Both the position numbers and the translations under genes were made by a program. The notes beneath the pieces are model-generated. The model saw only the letters and a program-made list of their open reading frames with translations. It was not told the DNA's origin and ran no database searches. From NCBI GenBank assembly GCA_964020085.1, contig OZ026601.1, forward strand, positions 32,045,848 through 32,109,847: a stretch of DNA of 64,000 bases, read 5' to 3'. Positions 23,401-30,284 of the stretch are shown in pieces (position 1 is the stretch's first letter; every line of letters begins with the position of its first letter). Origin of the DNA: Micromussa lordhowensis. Its lineage: Eukaryota; Cnidaria; Anthozoa; Scleractinia; Lobophylliidae.

Positions 23401-26400
23401 CTGTTCCTTGCCTCTGACCAGAAAAAAGAAAGGTTCTGGAAATCCGATTGAGTTTATAATCACTCACCACATATGCCATTACTCTCCACCAGGCCGTCTC
23501 CGCAGCACAATCCCCTCATGTAATACGTCACGACGGCTCCAGTTGCGGGATGTGCGCCGAGTAGTTTTGGCGCGTTACGTCCAGGTTGAGTTTTCAAATC
23601 CATGAAAATTCCAGCTCCTTTGACACAGTTTATAGCACTGCTTGACAGAAATTTGGCTGTGACTAGTTTTGGTACAAGATGAAATACTCCCATTATGTAT
23701 GTCACGTTGATTCCACGTTGATTCCACGTTGATTCCACGTGTGACACGTCACGCAATTTCACCGTCACATTTCGACATAGGTAGAGCTCAGCTCTGGCCG
23801 TGCCGGCAATCTTCTTCATCACACTAAGAGCCTGGTTTTGAGTAATGCTGACGTTGCTGACAGAAGTTGTTCCATACTCAATGGTAACGTTGATTTTCCA
23901 GCAATTTGTCTCTTCTTCGACTGGAGCTTTTGAAGGAAAAGTAAAAGAATTCATTATAGAAGAATCATCCAAACAATTTTGCACGCATGTGCCTTGCAAT
24001 TCAAAGACTACTGTTTCCATCGAAAACCCTTGATCACCCAGTGAAGTCACAAAACCTCATTCAGCAAAATCTCGCTCCCAGGCTCTTTCTCCATTCCCTC
24101 CCTTGTAGTTGAGGCAAAGGAGACAGAGCCTAGGATCGAGGTTGCATTACGCTTCGCCAAGAATGAACATGACTATGAGCGGGAAATTTGAAAGCAAAAA
24201 AATTATACAGCAGAAACAAAAGACCCGTCTGCTTTCAATCCTGAGAAAGAGTTATATATCGAGTTAAAACCTCTAGTAAGTACAGTTTTAAACCAGCACC
24301 GACTCAGCTATAATTCCCTAAAAGACTGTTTTTTATGATCACCGAGATTCTCTTCAAAAGTAAACATGTAAGTTCCTCGGTTCGCAGGACAAGAAGTTCC
24401 CGCCTCTGTTGTAAACCAACTTACTGGACGAATTTGAGCCCACAAGCTGCCTCTTCTCGTTGAAGGAATAGCCTTCATCACCTACAAAAGAAAGAAAAAA
24501 AGAAAATGAAACAATTTTTAATCACAGATTTTTCTCTCAAAGTCAGGACGTTTGTTATCACAATAAATACCAAACATGCGTTGATTGCAGTTGATGCCTT
24601 TCCAGCCTTTACAACACCTCCGTACCCTCCTCAGTACTGTTTTGGTCACCTCACGAACCGCGGGCTCAAATACTGATCTGAAAGTAAGGACAGAAAATTT
24701 GAAAAGTAGAACAAACGACGCAATAAACTCCTAGTAAAAACGTTAAACTGATTGATTTTAACAACAAAACGTCGGTTTATCTTCAAAGGGGGTTAGATGA
24801 AAGTATCCTTAAATCAGGCAAACTGTCAGTTAAAATGGGTGTTACTTGTAATACTTCCAGAGTCTTGAGGGACTTCCATAGAGCGCGGAAAGGGAGGTTA
24901 GGGGAGGGAAGAGACAATTTATCAGTCTGCAGTGCATTTTCAATTTATAATTTGAGAGGGCTTTGACACCCTCGAGCTCCACAATATTTTTACCGAAAAA
25001 TACCTTTTATCATGGTTCGTATTTTGGCGAATCGTACTTGAGCCAAAATACCCATGGTGAGACCAAGGGAACCTGGTATGTCACCAAAGCGTCCCAAACA
25101 TGGTACAATAATGTATTTACGATAACTGCAGAAATTCTCGCGCGCTCATTGGCTAATTTTTATCGTCAATATGCGGACAGACACATGAATTTGAAATTCG
25201 TGCGACGCGTCAGCGAGCGAGTGCGGGCAATTCGACCATTTGTTATCGTAAAAAACAAATTGATGTCAGTTTTTAATGAGTCTGTCCAGTTATTGACAAT
25301 GAATTTCGTCATCACATTGTCAAAGTAGTCTGCGGATCCACAGCTACTTTGACAATGTGATGACGAAATTTATGATCAATAACAGGACAGACGCATGAAA
25401 AACTGACGTCAATTTGTTAAATTTACTGTACCAAACTTTCGGCCAACTGACCCGGTAATATATCGTAGACATATCAGTACAGTGACTTGATATCGCAGGA
25501 TATCAGGACAGTAAACACGGCCTCTGATTGGCTAGTGACAACCAGAAGCAGAAGTTTCATAGCTAAATTTAATTTAAATATAATTAAAAGTAACTAATTG
25601 TCAATAAATATATAAAGTAGTATACTTTGCAAGCACTGTAGTGGTACACGCGCAGCTAATAGTTTTTGGTAAGTAGGCTGAGTAATTTTTGTAATTTGTG
25701 GTATAACAGTAGTGTAAGTACAAGCTCTGTAAGTAGGTTTATGTAGTTAAAGTAGCGTACCTAAAACAGTAATGTATTGTCAAGAATAAATAAATAAAAA
25801 GCTTGCAGGAAAAAAAAAAGAAAAAAGAAGTTTCATAACACCCAAACGCAAAAATCCCACGGTTCTTATGATTTTCCTTGCCTCGAAGTTTGAAGCAAAA
25901 ACGTGAAAGTCTCAGTTTCAAAGAAATCGTTATCAAAAGAATACGGCCGGTGGTAAACGACATTTTCAGCAGTTAAACTGCATGGAAATTTTAAACGAAC
26001 TAGTACTGGATAATGAATGGCGTCTTGTTGTGGAAATCCTCACTTGTGAGTAACAGGAAACGTGAATAACTAATACTGATAATTTGCGATTGCAACTTAA
26101 ATAAATCGATACTTCCTATTTAAGAGCCATTAAGAGGATTTCGCTTCATTTTTGGACGGAACGGTGCTGTAAACATGACTGGGTCCCTTGGCTGACATTA
26201 AAAATGCACTGAACACGAAGATAAAGATATTAGGTGAATTGTCGACGACAGCAAGGTTTTTAAGCTAGATTTTGGTGAATTGAGCCAGGCAGAAGGGCGG
26301 AATTTGGAGATCAAAACTTCAGTTTCATAAAGGTGAACGCAACTAGACCTTGAAGTATGCATGTAAATGTTTCTTTAACTCATGACTTTGTATCTTTACA

Positions 26401-29400
26401 GTGTATAACACGAGAGTAAAGAGACTAATTTCCCGGAGGGGGGGGGGGTGGGTGGGGTGCTAAGTTCACGAGCTGACCGAGCCGCCGAAAGTTTATAATC
26501 GCTACAGTGAGACAGATAACTAAAACATTCTTAGCACCGTTATAACGCTGTATCAATAGACTCTCAATAAACATTGACAGAGAAACATTAACGATTTAAC
26601 GACCCGCATTGAGCCTGATCTCTCCCGAAAGCAGGAAGCCTGAGATTAAAGCGTTAATCCTTCATTTTAACAGGTTTATTTTATTATGCAAGCTCTTTGA
26701 CATGTTCCTCCTTCCCGCCGACTAAGGCCAAACAATGTGCGTGAGTGTAGTCCCTCAATAACACGATTTTAATAAGGTTCTTTTTGGAACAAATGAAACC
26801 CGCGTAGGTTGAAGAGAAGGAATCTTAAAACATTAAACTCGGTTAGTGAGCCACGAAACGTAGCAGTGTTACAACAACAACAAGCTTTATTTGCATGAGC
26901 ATAAATACATACAGTGTTGCCAAAGCTTTTGTTAACTGAAACTAAAACAGTAATGAAGGTCTAATGATTATCGTAAACATGTAATAAGGTTATGACATAG
27001 CAATCAAGTTACGTTGATTCGCCGGAAAGAAGAATATTTCGTAGATCAAAGCAAGATGAAATGAATTTTGCTAATTGAATATTAACATAGTGATTGGTAG
27101 AAGTCATAAGTTATTATTATTGAAAACTATTTTCTGGTAAAAATGAAGTGATAAGGCATGCTTTAGGTTTCGATATGTTTTTTTTTTAGTTGATGACGCT
27201 GCCGTGTCCGTGCGAATTTCTGGCTTACAAAAGCCCCTTGATAAGTTCTGCCACACTTCTGAAATTTCTCGCTTTCCCAAACTCGCTCGACAGGTTCTAA
27301 TTCATCATTGAAAGGAGATGTTTAGTATTTGCCAACAATTGAAGTTAATATCTTCCGGTTTGTTACTGATAAGCGCAGATTTTCGTGCTTTTAATTGCAA
27401 TATCACCTGAGTAAACAAACTTCTCTCATTTTCCCCCGCTCGAAAAAGAGTCATTATTAACATTGATGACGCATCTCTGCAAAGAACATTTGATTGGTTG
27501 TTTAATCTACGCGCCAGCCAATCATCGAGCCCCTTCTTGAGTTACGTTTTAACCAATGTTTTCTTTCTTGAAGACATGGACTGAGCGCTGGATGATCGAC
27601 GTCTTCTGACTCAGCTCAGGCTAATAATTCTAACATCAATCGTTCGTTGTATGGATTCAACAGACTTGAATATTTTGCAGTCATTACAAGTACTTAACCT
27701 TGAGGTTTGAGCTGTAAACTATTCACTTCGATCCGTTGCGGCTTAAAACAACTAAGCCATTTAAATCCAGGATAGAAACTGACACCTGTTTACGATTTTG
27801 ATGACATCTTTGAGACTGTTATATTTCCAATGGGTTCCACATTGCCCACAAAGAAATACAAGTGTAGATCAAAGCCGGTTTGTACAGAAGACTAAACGTA
27901 AAAGTATAAAAGAGGTTCTTTAACACTTAGGCTGCAGTAAAGTCCTGATACTGCGGTCTTCGTTTCACAATTCAGTGCGCAAACCTAGCGATTGCGCTGC
28001 TTGTCAGGGGTTTTACGTCAAAACAGTACTAAAATATTCTGCGCGAAAACGCAATGTAAATGAGTGGATTGTTAAAAGGAGAGCAAACTGTCAACAGTTT
28101 TGAGCATTTTTTCCCAAGTCATATAAACCGGCTTTGAAGAAGTCTGCGCAACGTTTTCACTACGTCACTACGTATACGACATGACAATTTTGTGCACGTC
28201 GCCATTTTACAGGTGCAGTGCATGTTATATGGTATATGTTAACAAAACCAGACTACTTTTTGTCGGTTTCCATTGATCAACAAAAATATGTTTTTGCGGG
28301 TTATGAAGTTACCAAGTCCTGTTCATGTTTGTGCCTTTTTAACCAAGATTTCACAACCGTATCAAATCCTATTACAACACCGCCTTACTTTTACCTGTAT
28401 TTATTACATCGTCTAATACCGTCACCCCTCACACAGGGCACTTGAAAGCTCTTTACAGTTCTTCTCTTGTATTCTTGAGGACTGCGCATTAACCGAGGCT
28501 CGTAGAACTTGCAAAAATGTCCTTTGTTGTTTAGATCAGAATTCGGATCTGCAAGCCTGTCTAATTCATCCAAGCTGTAAAAGAAAAAGGGATGGTTTTC
28601 ATGATTTGTTTGATATAAAATAGGACTTCTTGTAATGAGGAAATACGCATGAAGTAGGTGCAAATAGTCAAAACAAACCTCATTAATACTGAAAAAAATG
28701 CAAAATAATTCAACCGAAAAGCCTGTAGCTCACTCAGCCATTAGTAGGAGTTGGGTAGGAAGATTCAGGCACTTCGATTCTACCAGCATCCGCCATTTAA
28801 TTTTGGAAAATCGCTGCTTTAGTGCTTTTCGTGATATGGAATAAATTTTTCAAGCAGGAAATAGCTGAACTGGATTGTTTCTGGCAAAGAACTGTGCATT
28901 GCTTCAACAAAATTGCGCGGAAAACACAGGGCTAAGCTATAAATATTTCTAAATATCTTAATTCTTTCTAGATATCTCGGAAACTTCTAAGTATCACCAA
29001 AATTATCCGGATATTTGTGGAAAGGCTTCAAAAAAACCAGTGAACCAGAAAAAAATAGTCTTTGGAACAAAGTTATAACGACGTCCATAGTTTGTAACCC
29101 GGGGAAATAATGCGGGAGGGGGGGGGGGGGGCGAGAATCGCGATTGCCCGTTCAGCTGCGCCATTCTTGTCTCCTTGCTGGATGAAAGGAAACAGTTTTC
29201 AACGTTGTTTGTTACAAGGGTGACATCAGTGTTGGAAATTGAAAGGTGACCAATTAATTCTCAGAAGTCATCGATGTTACTTCTACAGTTACATCCGTAG
29301 GAATGAACAATTTTTTTAAAAAAGATCTATATAGACAAGACACTTTCCAAAAATAGACTGACCTAAAGTAACCCACGAATAGTTTCTTCATTTTGAAACG

Positions 29401-30284
29401 TATCGTTTCACTAATTTTTGGAAGACCAAAAATCAGCAAACATGGATGTTTCGTGGAACCCCAAAACTCCAGAAAGTATATTCATGTAATGAGTCACGAC
29501 GTCTAACTGGAACTTCCCACGACTCGCTCATTACAAGTCTCTACCTGCTGACAGTAACTTGAATTATCTTGAACACAATATCAGATAAGTTGATATGCGA
29601 AACAATTTTACAGGGGATCAATCTTTTCGTAAATACTTGTCGCGTCTGAGGAAATATTTGCACGCGACCGTGCCATTGGCCCTGTTAACTGCGAATAAAT
29701 TAATACGAGCATCTGTTTCGTTTGCGAAGCCGGATGAAAAGCTTACTTTCCCCTCTCTAATTGATTAGTTAACCCCAAAAGATTAGACATTCTGCTATCT
29801 TGGGCGACTCTCTAAGAGGTTTTTGAGTCAGCACTTGCAACAGAGAATTGGTAAACTAGGCGGAAATCAACATAAAAAGCGTGCATAGCACAAAGTGGCA
29901 GAACAATACATGCACCTTATTTCGTGATCATTACTCCAATTCTCATGACGGCATTATTGAGCTTATGTCTAAAACGCTATGAGAAATTAGACCCGGATCA
30001 ACTATCAGGGTACAGGTTTAATTTTCGGAGGCGCGTCAAGAGTTAGCCAAATCAACAAGTCAACTACTGTTATAACTTATACAAAGATACAAGTTTCCTC
30101 TGAAAAATTTGCACAAGGAAATTCTTTAAAAAAGTTGGGATCAAGAGTTTAACCACAAAAATTCTTGCGATACTTACAATCCGAGGACTTGCTCTTGTGA
30201 CTGGGTTTCTCCGTAACCTGCCTCGGCAAATAACATAACCAGCAACAAGCCACAAACCACGGAAAAAACAGGCAAGTCTTTCAT
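1..30284 (-). CDS. Giant secreted mucin-like multidomain protein (EMI / EGF / chitin-binding / VWD-C8-TIL x3 / PTS), 3' end outside window
   Basis: Predicted secreted, disulfide-rich, gel-forming-mucin-like glycoprotein. Exons on the minus strand in reading order: 30284-30178, 28574-28433, 24677-24571, 24481-24425, 23926-23468, 22958-22806, 22306-22214, 21887-21792, 21088-20993, 20670-20497, 19654-19613, 19442-19216, 17002-16619, 16421-16208, 15650-15416, 14719-14673, 14077-13805, 13165-12647, 10976-10733, 9969-9923, 9628-9403, 8771-8329, 7820-7582, 6807-6651, 6198-5949, 5596-5544, 5466-1. All junctions keep phase except 28433 to 24677, where an exon of the EMI domain appears unlocated. Listed exons total about 10.5 kb, roughly 3,500 codons, with more to the left. 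Start: the ATG at 30284 opens a typical signal peptide and has A at -3. In VWF, mucins and SCO-spondin, VWD-C8-TIL units assemble covalent polymers; a mucus, glycocalyx or organic-matrix role is inferred. An automatic annotation may split this gene or call it SCO-spondin-like, mucin-like or zonadhesin-like. Confidence 0.88.
222..5495 (+). repeat. Tandem repeat array underlying the PTS exon
   Basis: The plus strand is a long array built on GTTGTTGTTTCTGGTGACTT with variable numbers of GTT, GATGTT or GTAGAAGTA inserts; basic units are mostly 21-39 bp and always multiples of 3. A higher-order block (GGTGATTTGATAG, then GTGTTTGGTGACTTGG, then GATGTTCTTGATG, then GATGATGTTG) recurs near 2.81, 3.39, 3.73, 4.13 and 4.79 kb. 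The plus-strand frame is open throughout and reads as Val-rich ([11 protein letters not shown]), but it is the antisense of the Thr-rich mucin frame and has no independent gene support. Confidence 0.95.
5544..8771 (-). CDS. Third VWD-C8-TIL assembly (exons 8329-8771, 7582-7820, 6651-6807, 5949-6198, 5544-5596)
   Basis: The 443-nt exon holds the TIL3 tail and most of VWD3 ([25 protein letters not shown] degenerate to GELNY). It ends TLDPKFKG and joins [17 protein letters not shown] and FGDSWK in the 239-nt exon. C8 is split over 7582-7820 (C8 start CATNK...[15 protein letters not shown]) and 6651-6807 ([20 protein letters not shown]...[14 protein letters not shown]...W...ELC). TIL4 (5949-6198) reads [20 protein letters not shown] through [14 protein letters not shown], with tail [18 protein letters not shown] on a 53-nt exon. 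The phase 1 end joins GT of the PTS exon as Gly. A SINE sits in the intron at 7970-8192. Confidence 0.93.
7970..8192 (-). mobile_element. tRNA-derived SINE in a mucin intron
   Basis: On the minus strand the element begins GGAGAGCAGGTATGGCGCAG (A-box-like TGGCGCAGTGG), followed by the B-box-like GGGTTCGATTTC and then a non-tRNA body with GTGGGTTGAGTTTGTTG and CCGGGTTCTTCGG. The tRNA-like head plus unrelated body is the layout of a Pol III SINE. It matches a family I recall as common in cnidarian genomes. It lies between exons 8329-8771 and 7582-7820. Confidence 0.75.
9403..9628 (-). CDS. Extra TIL domain (TIL3) between VWD2 and VWD3
   Basis: A 226-nt exon, phase 1 in and 2 out, reading [19 protein letters not shown], then [18 protein letters not shown] and [20 protein letters not shown]. 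It is a full ten-cysteine trypsin-inhibitor-like domain as found after C8 in VWF/mucin assemblies, but it directly follows another TIL, so this assembly carries a tandem TIL pair. Its VWC-like tail ([16 protein letters not shown]) is fused to the first exon of VWD3. A tandem duplication of the TIL plus tail exon pair is the simplest explanation. Confidence 0.9.
9923..14077 (-). CDS. Second VWD-C8-TIL assembly (exons 13805-14077, 12647-13165, 10733-10976, 9923-9969)
   Basis: VWD2 is the most canonical: [19 protein letters not shown] with intact GDPHY, C-x-Y, then [34 protein letters not shown] and FGNSWK. VWD second half and C8 share one 519-nt exon (C8: CEMQ...[15 protein letters not shown]...CMYDVCGC...[14 protein letters not shown]...W...MPEC), whereas in the first assembly C8 has its own exon. 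TIL2 reads [20 protein letters not shown], then [17 protein letters not shown] and CVPLSQCPC, with the VWC-like tail ([16 protein letters not shown]) on a 47-nt exon. Phases are consistent (1-1, 1-1, 1-2, 2-1). The 1.67 kb intron before TIL2 contains inverted tRNA-like SINE copies. Confidence 0.94.
11990..12510. mobile_element. Two inverted tRNA-like SINE copies
   Basis: A tRNA-like block on the minus strand (about 12195-12117; GGCTTGATAGCTCAGTTGG ... GGTTCGAATCCCG) and a second on the plus strand (12357-12427) stand head to head. Their flanks are also related in inverted order (GCAGTTCAAAT...TGATCTTTCATATAT at 12280-12310 against 11995-12050). The tRNA-like part folds with anticodon loop CCGGTAT (GGT, Thr-like) but has C instead of T at position 33. 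Both are followed by the SINE tail CCTGAA...TTTCAGGCTTTAATTT, so these are SINEs and not tRNA genes. They lie in the intron between exons 12647-13165 and 10733-10976. Confidence 0.75.
13501..13641. mobile_element. Short foldback element of the GTTTTCAC/TGACGTCA family
   Basis: The left end ATAGAGCGTTTCCAC and right end GTGAAAACACTCTTTAT are imperfect inverted repeats, with GTGACGTCAC just inside the right end. Ends and inner motif match the three larger copies at 49992-50817, 52179-52765 and 55767-56366, so this looks like an internally deleted copy. It lies in the intron between the two VWD2 exons. Confidence 0.55.
14673..19442 (-). CDS. First VWD-C8-TIL assembly (exons 19216-19442, 16619-17002, 16208-16421, 15416-15650, 14673-14719)
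   Basis: VWD1 starts [20 protein letters not shown]; the usual GDPHY is replaced by WRSHV, though TFDG and the following C-x-Y are kept. Its second exon has [27 protein letters not shown] and FGNSWR, the canonical VWD end with an acidic calcium loop. C8 follows ([13 protein letters not shown]...CEEELCKC...CACSAF...CARN...WRTRDIC). TIL1 reads [19 protein letters not shown] through [14 protein letters not shown], with its VWC-like tail ([16 protein letters not shown]) on a 47-nt exon. Phases run 1, 0, 0, 1, 2, 1. The 2.2 kb intron between the VWD halves holds two foldback repeats. CGLCG resembles the CxxC used for disulfide exchange in VWF multimerisation. Confidence 0.93.
17039..17402. mobile_element. 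Non-autonomous DNA element with inverted ends
   Basis: The left end TTGCAAAAAACTTCGGACG and right end CGTCCGAAAGTTTTTGCAA are near-perfect inverted repeats. Several further TCCGAAATTT/AAATTTCGGA motifs stand just inside both ends. No coding capacity is seen. It lies in the intron between the two VWD1 exons. Confidence 0.7.
18187..18890. repeat. Intronic foldback repeat with GTTGGCAAACTCGTGTTGG motifs
   Basis: The left part carries repeated GTTGG(C/T)AAACTCGTGTTGG motifs; the right part (18790-18870) carries their complements (AGTTTGCCAAC, TTTGCCAACACGAGTTT), and CGTGTGAA stands near both outer edges. This suggests a foldback or MITE-like element. Exact ends are uncertain. Open frames inside it are short and have no support. 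Confidence 0.5.
19149..19178. repeat. (TTAA)n microsatellite
   Basis: A run of ATTAATTAATTAATTAATTA lies in the intron a short way downstream of the first VWD1 exon on the minus strand. It is a simple repeat with no further signal. Confidence 0.85.
19613..19654 (-). CDS. Small linker exon of the mucin-like gene
   Basis: A 42-nt phase 1-1 exon with good sites (ttgctgttgcag| and C|GTAAGTATTTT) encoding about 14 residues ([14 protein letters not shown]). It has no cysteine and links the CBM14 domain to the first VWD. Being symmetric, it could be skipped without frame loss. It is called from splice sites and phase only. Confidence 0.6.
19897..20062. mobile_element. 166-bp MITE-like foldback element
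   Basis: The ends AAGAAGCCTAAG and CTTAGGCTTCTT, followed by GTGTATTACACAGTGATAAAA and its complement, form inverted repeats of about 35 bp with one or two mismatches. The centre (CGAGGGAAATGTAGAAACAC against GTTTTCTACATTTCTCGAG) is also self-complementary, so nearly the whole unit folds back. It lies in the intron between the CBM14 exon and the linker exon. Confidence 0.75.
20497..20670 (-). CDS. Chitin-binding peritrophin-A (CBM14) domain
   Basis: A single 174-nt phase 1-1 exon encodes a complete CBM14 domain: [20 protein letters not shown], then [19 protein letters not shown], then [12 protein letters not shown]. The spacing C-x14-C-x5-C-x9-C-x12-C-x8-C, the aromatic YGFI strand, CPAGL and CDWP are diagnostic of this chitin-binding fold (peritrophins, chitinases). 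The expected function is binding to chitin or related GlcNAc polymers. It is unusual to find it upstream of VWD modules in a mucin; vertebrate gel-forming mucins and SCO-spondin lack it. Confidence 0.93.
20993..22306 (-). CDS. Three EGF-like domains, one per exon (22214-22306, 21792-21887, 20993-21088)
   Basis: Each exon carries one six-cysteine EGF-like domain and is phase 1-1: [37 protein letters not shown] and [18 protein letters not shown], each closing with C-x-C-xxGY/W-x-G-xxC. The N/D-x-N calcium-binding signature is absent, so these are probably non-calcium EGF units. Exons are 93, 96 and 96 nt, so one could be lost or gained without a frameshift. Splice sites are canonical (G|GTTAGT, C|GTAAGA, G|GTCAGC). 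Confidence 0.92.
22806..22958 (-). CDS. GCC2/GCC3 (ephrin-receptor-like) cysteine-rich module
   Basis: One 153-nt phase 1-1 exon reading [19 protein letters not shown], then [18 protein letters not shown] and [14 protein letters not shown]. The C-x-AG-x-Y...C-xx-C...YQ...GQ-x-SC-xx-CP pattern is the GCC2/GCC3 repeat seen in SCUBE, polydom (SVEP1) and sushi/EGF matrix proteins. It is a small disulfide-bonded spacer or ligand-binding unit. It is followed directly by EGF domains, as in SVEP1 and SCUBE relatives. Donor A|GTGAGT and acceptor atag|TTCC are good. Confidence 0.85.
23468..24481 (-). CDS. Unrecognised extracellular region (exons 24425-24481 and 23468-23926)
   Basis: The short exon (57 nt) encodes [19 protein letters not shown]; the next (459 nt, 152 codons) starts [12 protein letters not shown] and ends [14 protein letters not shown] do not recognise a family. 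It has at least four N-glycosylation sequons (INVT, SNVS, RNVT, INVT), alternating hydrophobic residues typical of beta structure, and six cysteines with a CC pair near the end. Both exons are phase 1-1, so the region can behave as one module. An 11-bp triplication lies at 23703-23740. The short exon also has an open alternative frame running to a possible donor at 24343 that looks protein-like, so its 3' end is uncertain. Confidence 0.6.
23703..23740. repeat. 11-bp tandem triplication inside a coding exon
   Basis: CACGTTGATTC is repeated three times exactly (23703-23713, 23714-23724, 23725-23735) plus the first bases of a fourth. It lies in the 152-codon exon. As 11 is not a multiple of 3, each copy is translated in a different frame on the minus strand (within [14 protein letters not shown]). 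Compared with one copy, the two additional copies add 22 nt. Confidence 0.9.
24571..28574 (-). CDS. EMI domain, split over exons 28433-28574 and 24571-24677
   Basis: The first exon encodes a linker ([17 protein letters not shown]) and then GHFCKFYEP, ending FQVPC; the second ends [18 protein letters not shown] lone early Cys, a second Cys about 27 residues on, and a closing CC-x-GW-x-G-xx-C pattern are the hallmark of EMI domains, which sit right behind the signal peptide in EMILINs, multimerins, MEGFs and SCO-spondin and serve protein-protein assembly. The two exons do not join in phase (28433 ends phase 0; 24677 needs two preceding bases). Known EMI domains have 15-25 more residues, often with a Cys, at this point, so a small exon is probably hidden in the 3.7 kb intron. 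I could not place it. Confidence 0.6.
25254..25418. mobile_element. Foldback element with 75-bp arms in a mucin intron
   Basis: The left arm (25254-25328) and right arm (25344-25418) are near-perfect reverse complements, for example GACAATG(A)ATTTCGTCATCAC against GTGATGACGAAATTTATG, with a 15-bp loop containing GGATCC. No coding capacity is seen. It lies in the long intron between the two EMI exons. Confidence 0.8.
25562..25825 (+). mobile_element. Retroposed element with A-rich tail and 12-bp target duplication
   Basis: The direct repeat AGAAGTTTCATA occurs at 25550-25561 and 25826-25837. The insert ends in an A-rich tail (GGAAAAAAAAAAGAAAAA). Its 3' part has AGTAGTGTAAGTA and AATAAATAAATAAA, resembling the 3' part of the insert at 44202-44583. 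Target duplication plus A-tail indicates target-primed reverse transcription. No protein is encoded, so it is a SINE or a truncated LINE tail. Confidence 0.65.
28575..30177. other. First intron of the mucin-like gene
   Basis: 1.6 kb of AT-rich sequence between the signal-peptide exon and the first EMI exon. It holds a pure G run of about 16 at 29116-29131 (plus strand) and no exon I can support. Confidence 0.7.
30178..30284 (-). CDS. Mucin-like gene exon 1: start codon and signal peptide
   Basis: The exon encodes 35 residues plus two bases. MKDLP is followed by a hydrophobic core ([14 protein letters not shown]) and a small-residue cleavage region (AEAGYG), then a polar ETQSQEQ stretch: a classical secretory signal peptide. 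The donor is ATT|GTAAGT at 30177. An in-frame TTG 72 bases upstream gives a longer reading, but ATG at 30284 is the only sensible start because the signal then lies at the N terminus. The TT left over joins C of the next exon to give Phe, which supports the junction. Confidence 0.8.

Larger units (their letters stand above)
24678..28432. other. Long intron (3.75 kb) inside the EMI domain; probable home of a missed exon
   Basis: Besides the foldback at 25254-25418 and the retroposon at 25562-25825 it holds AT-rich non-coding sequence and a G-run near 26437-26458. A small open stretch with acceptor tttcag| and donor |GTAAGC (minus strand, about 27228-27257, reading [10 protein letters not shown]) is suggestive, but its 30-nt length does not repair the phase between the flanking exons. 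Confidence 0.6.

Noticed and set aside
27228..27257. Candidate missing EMI exon reading [10 protein letters not shown]
   Set aside because: It has plausible splice sites (tttcag| and |GTAAGC) but its 30-nt length does not restore the phase between the flanking exons, and its sequence does not clearly match the EMI pattern.
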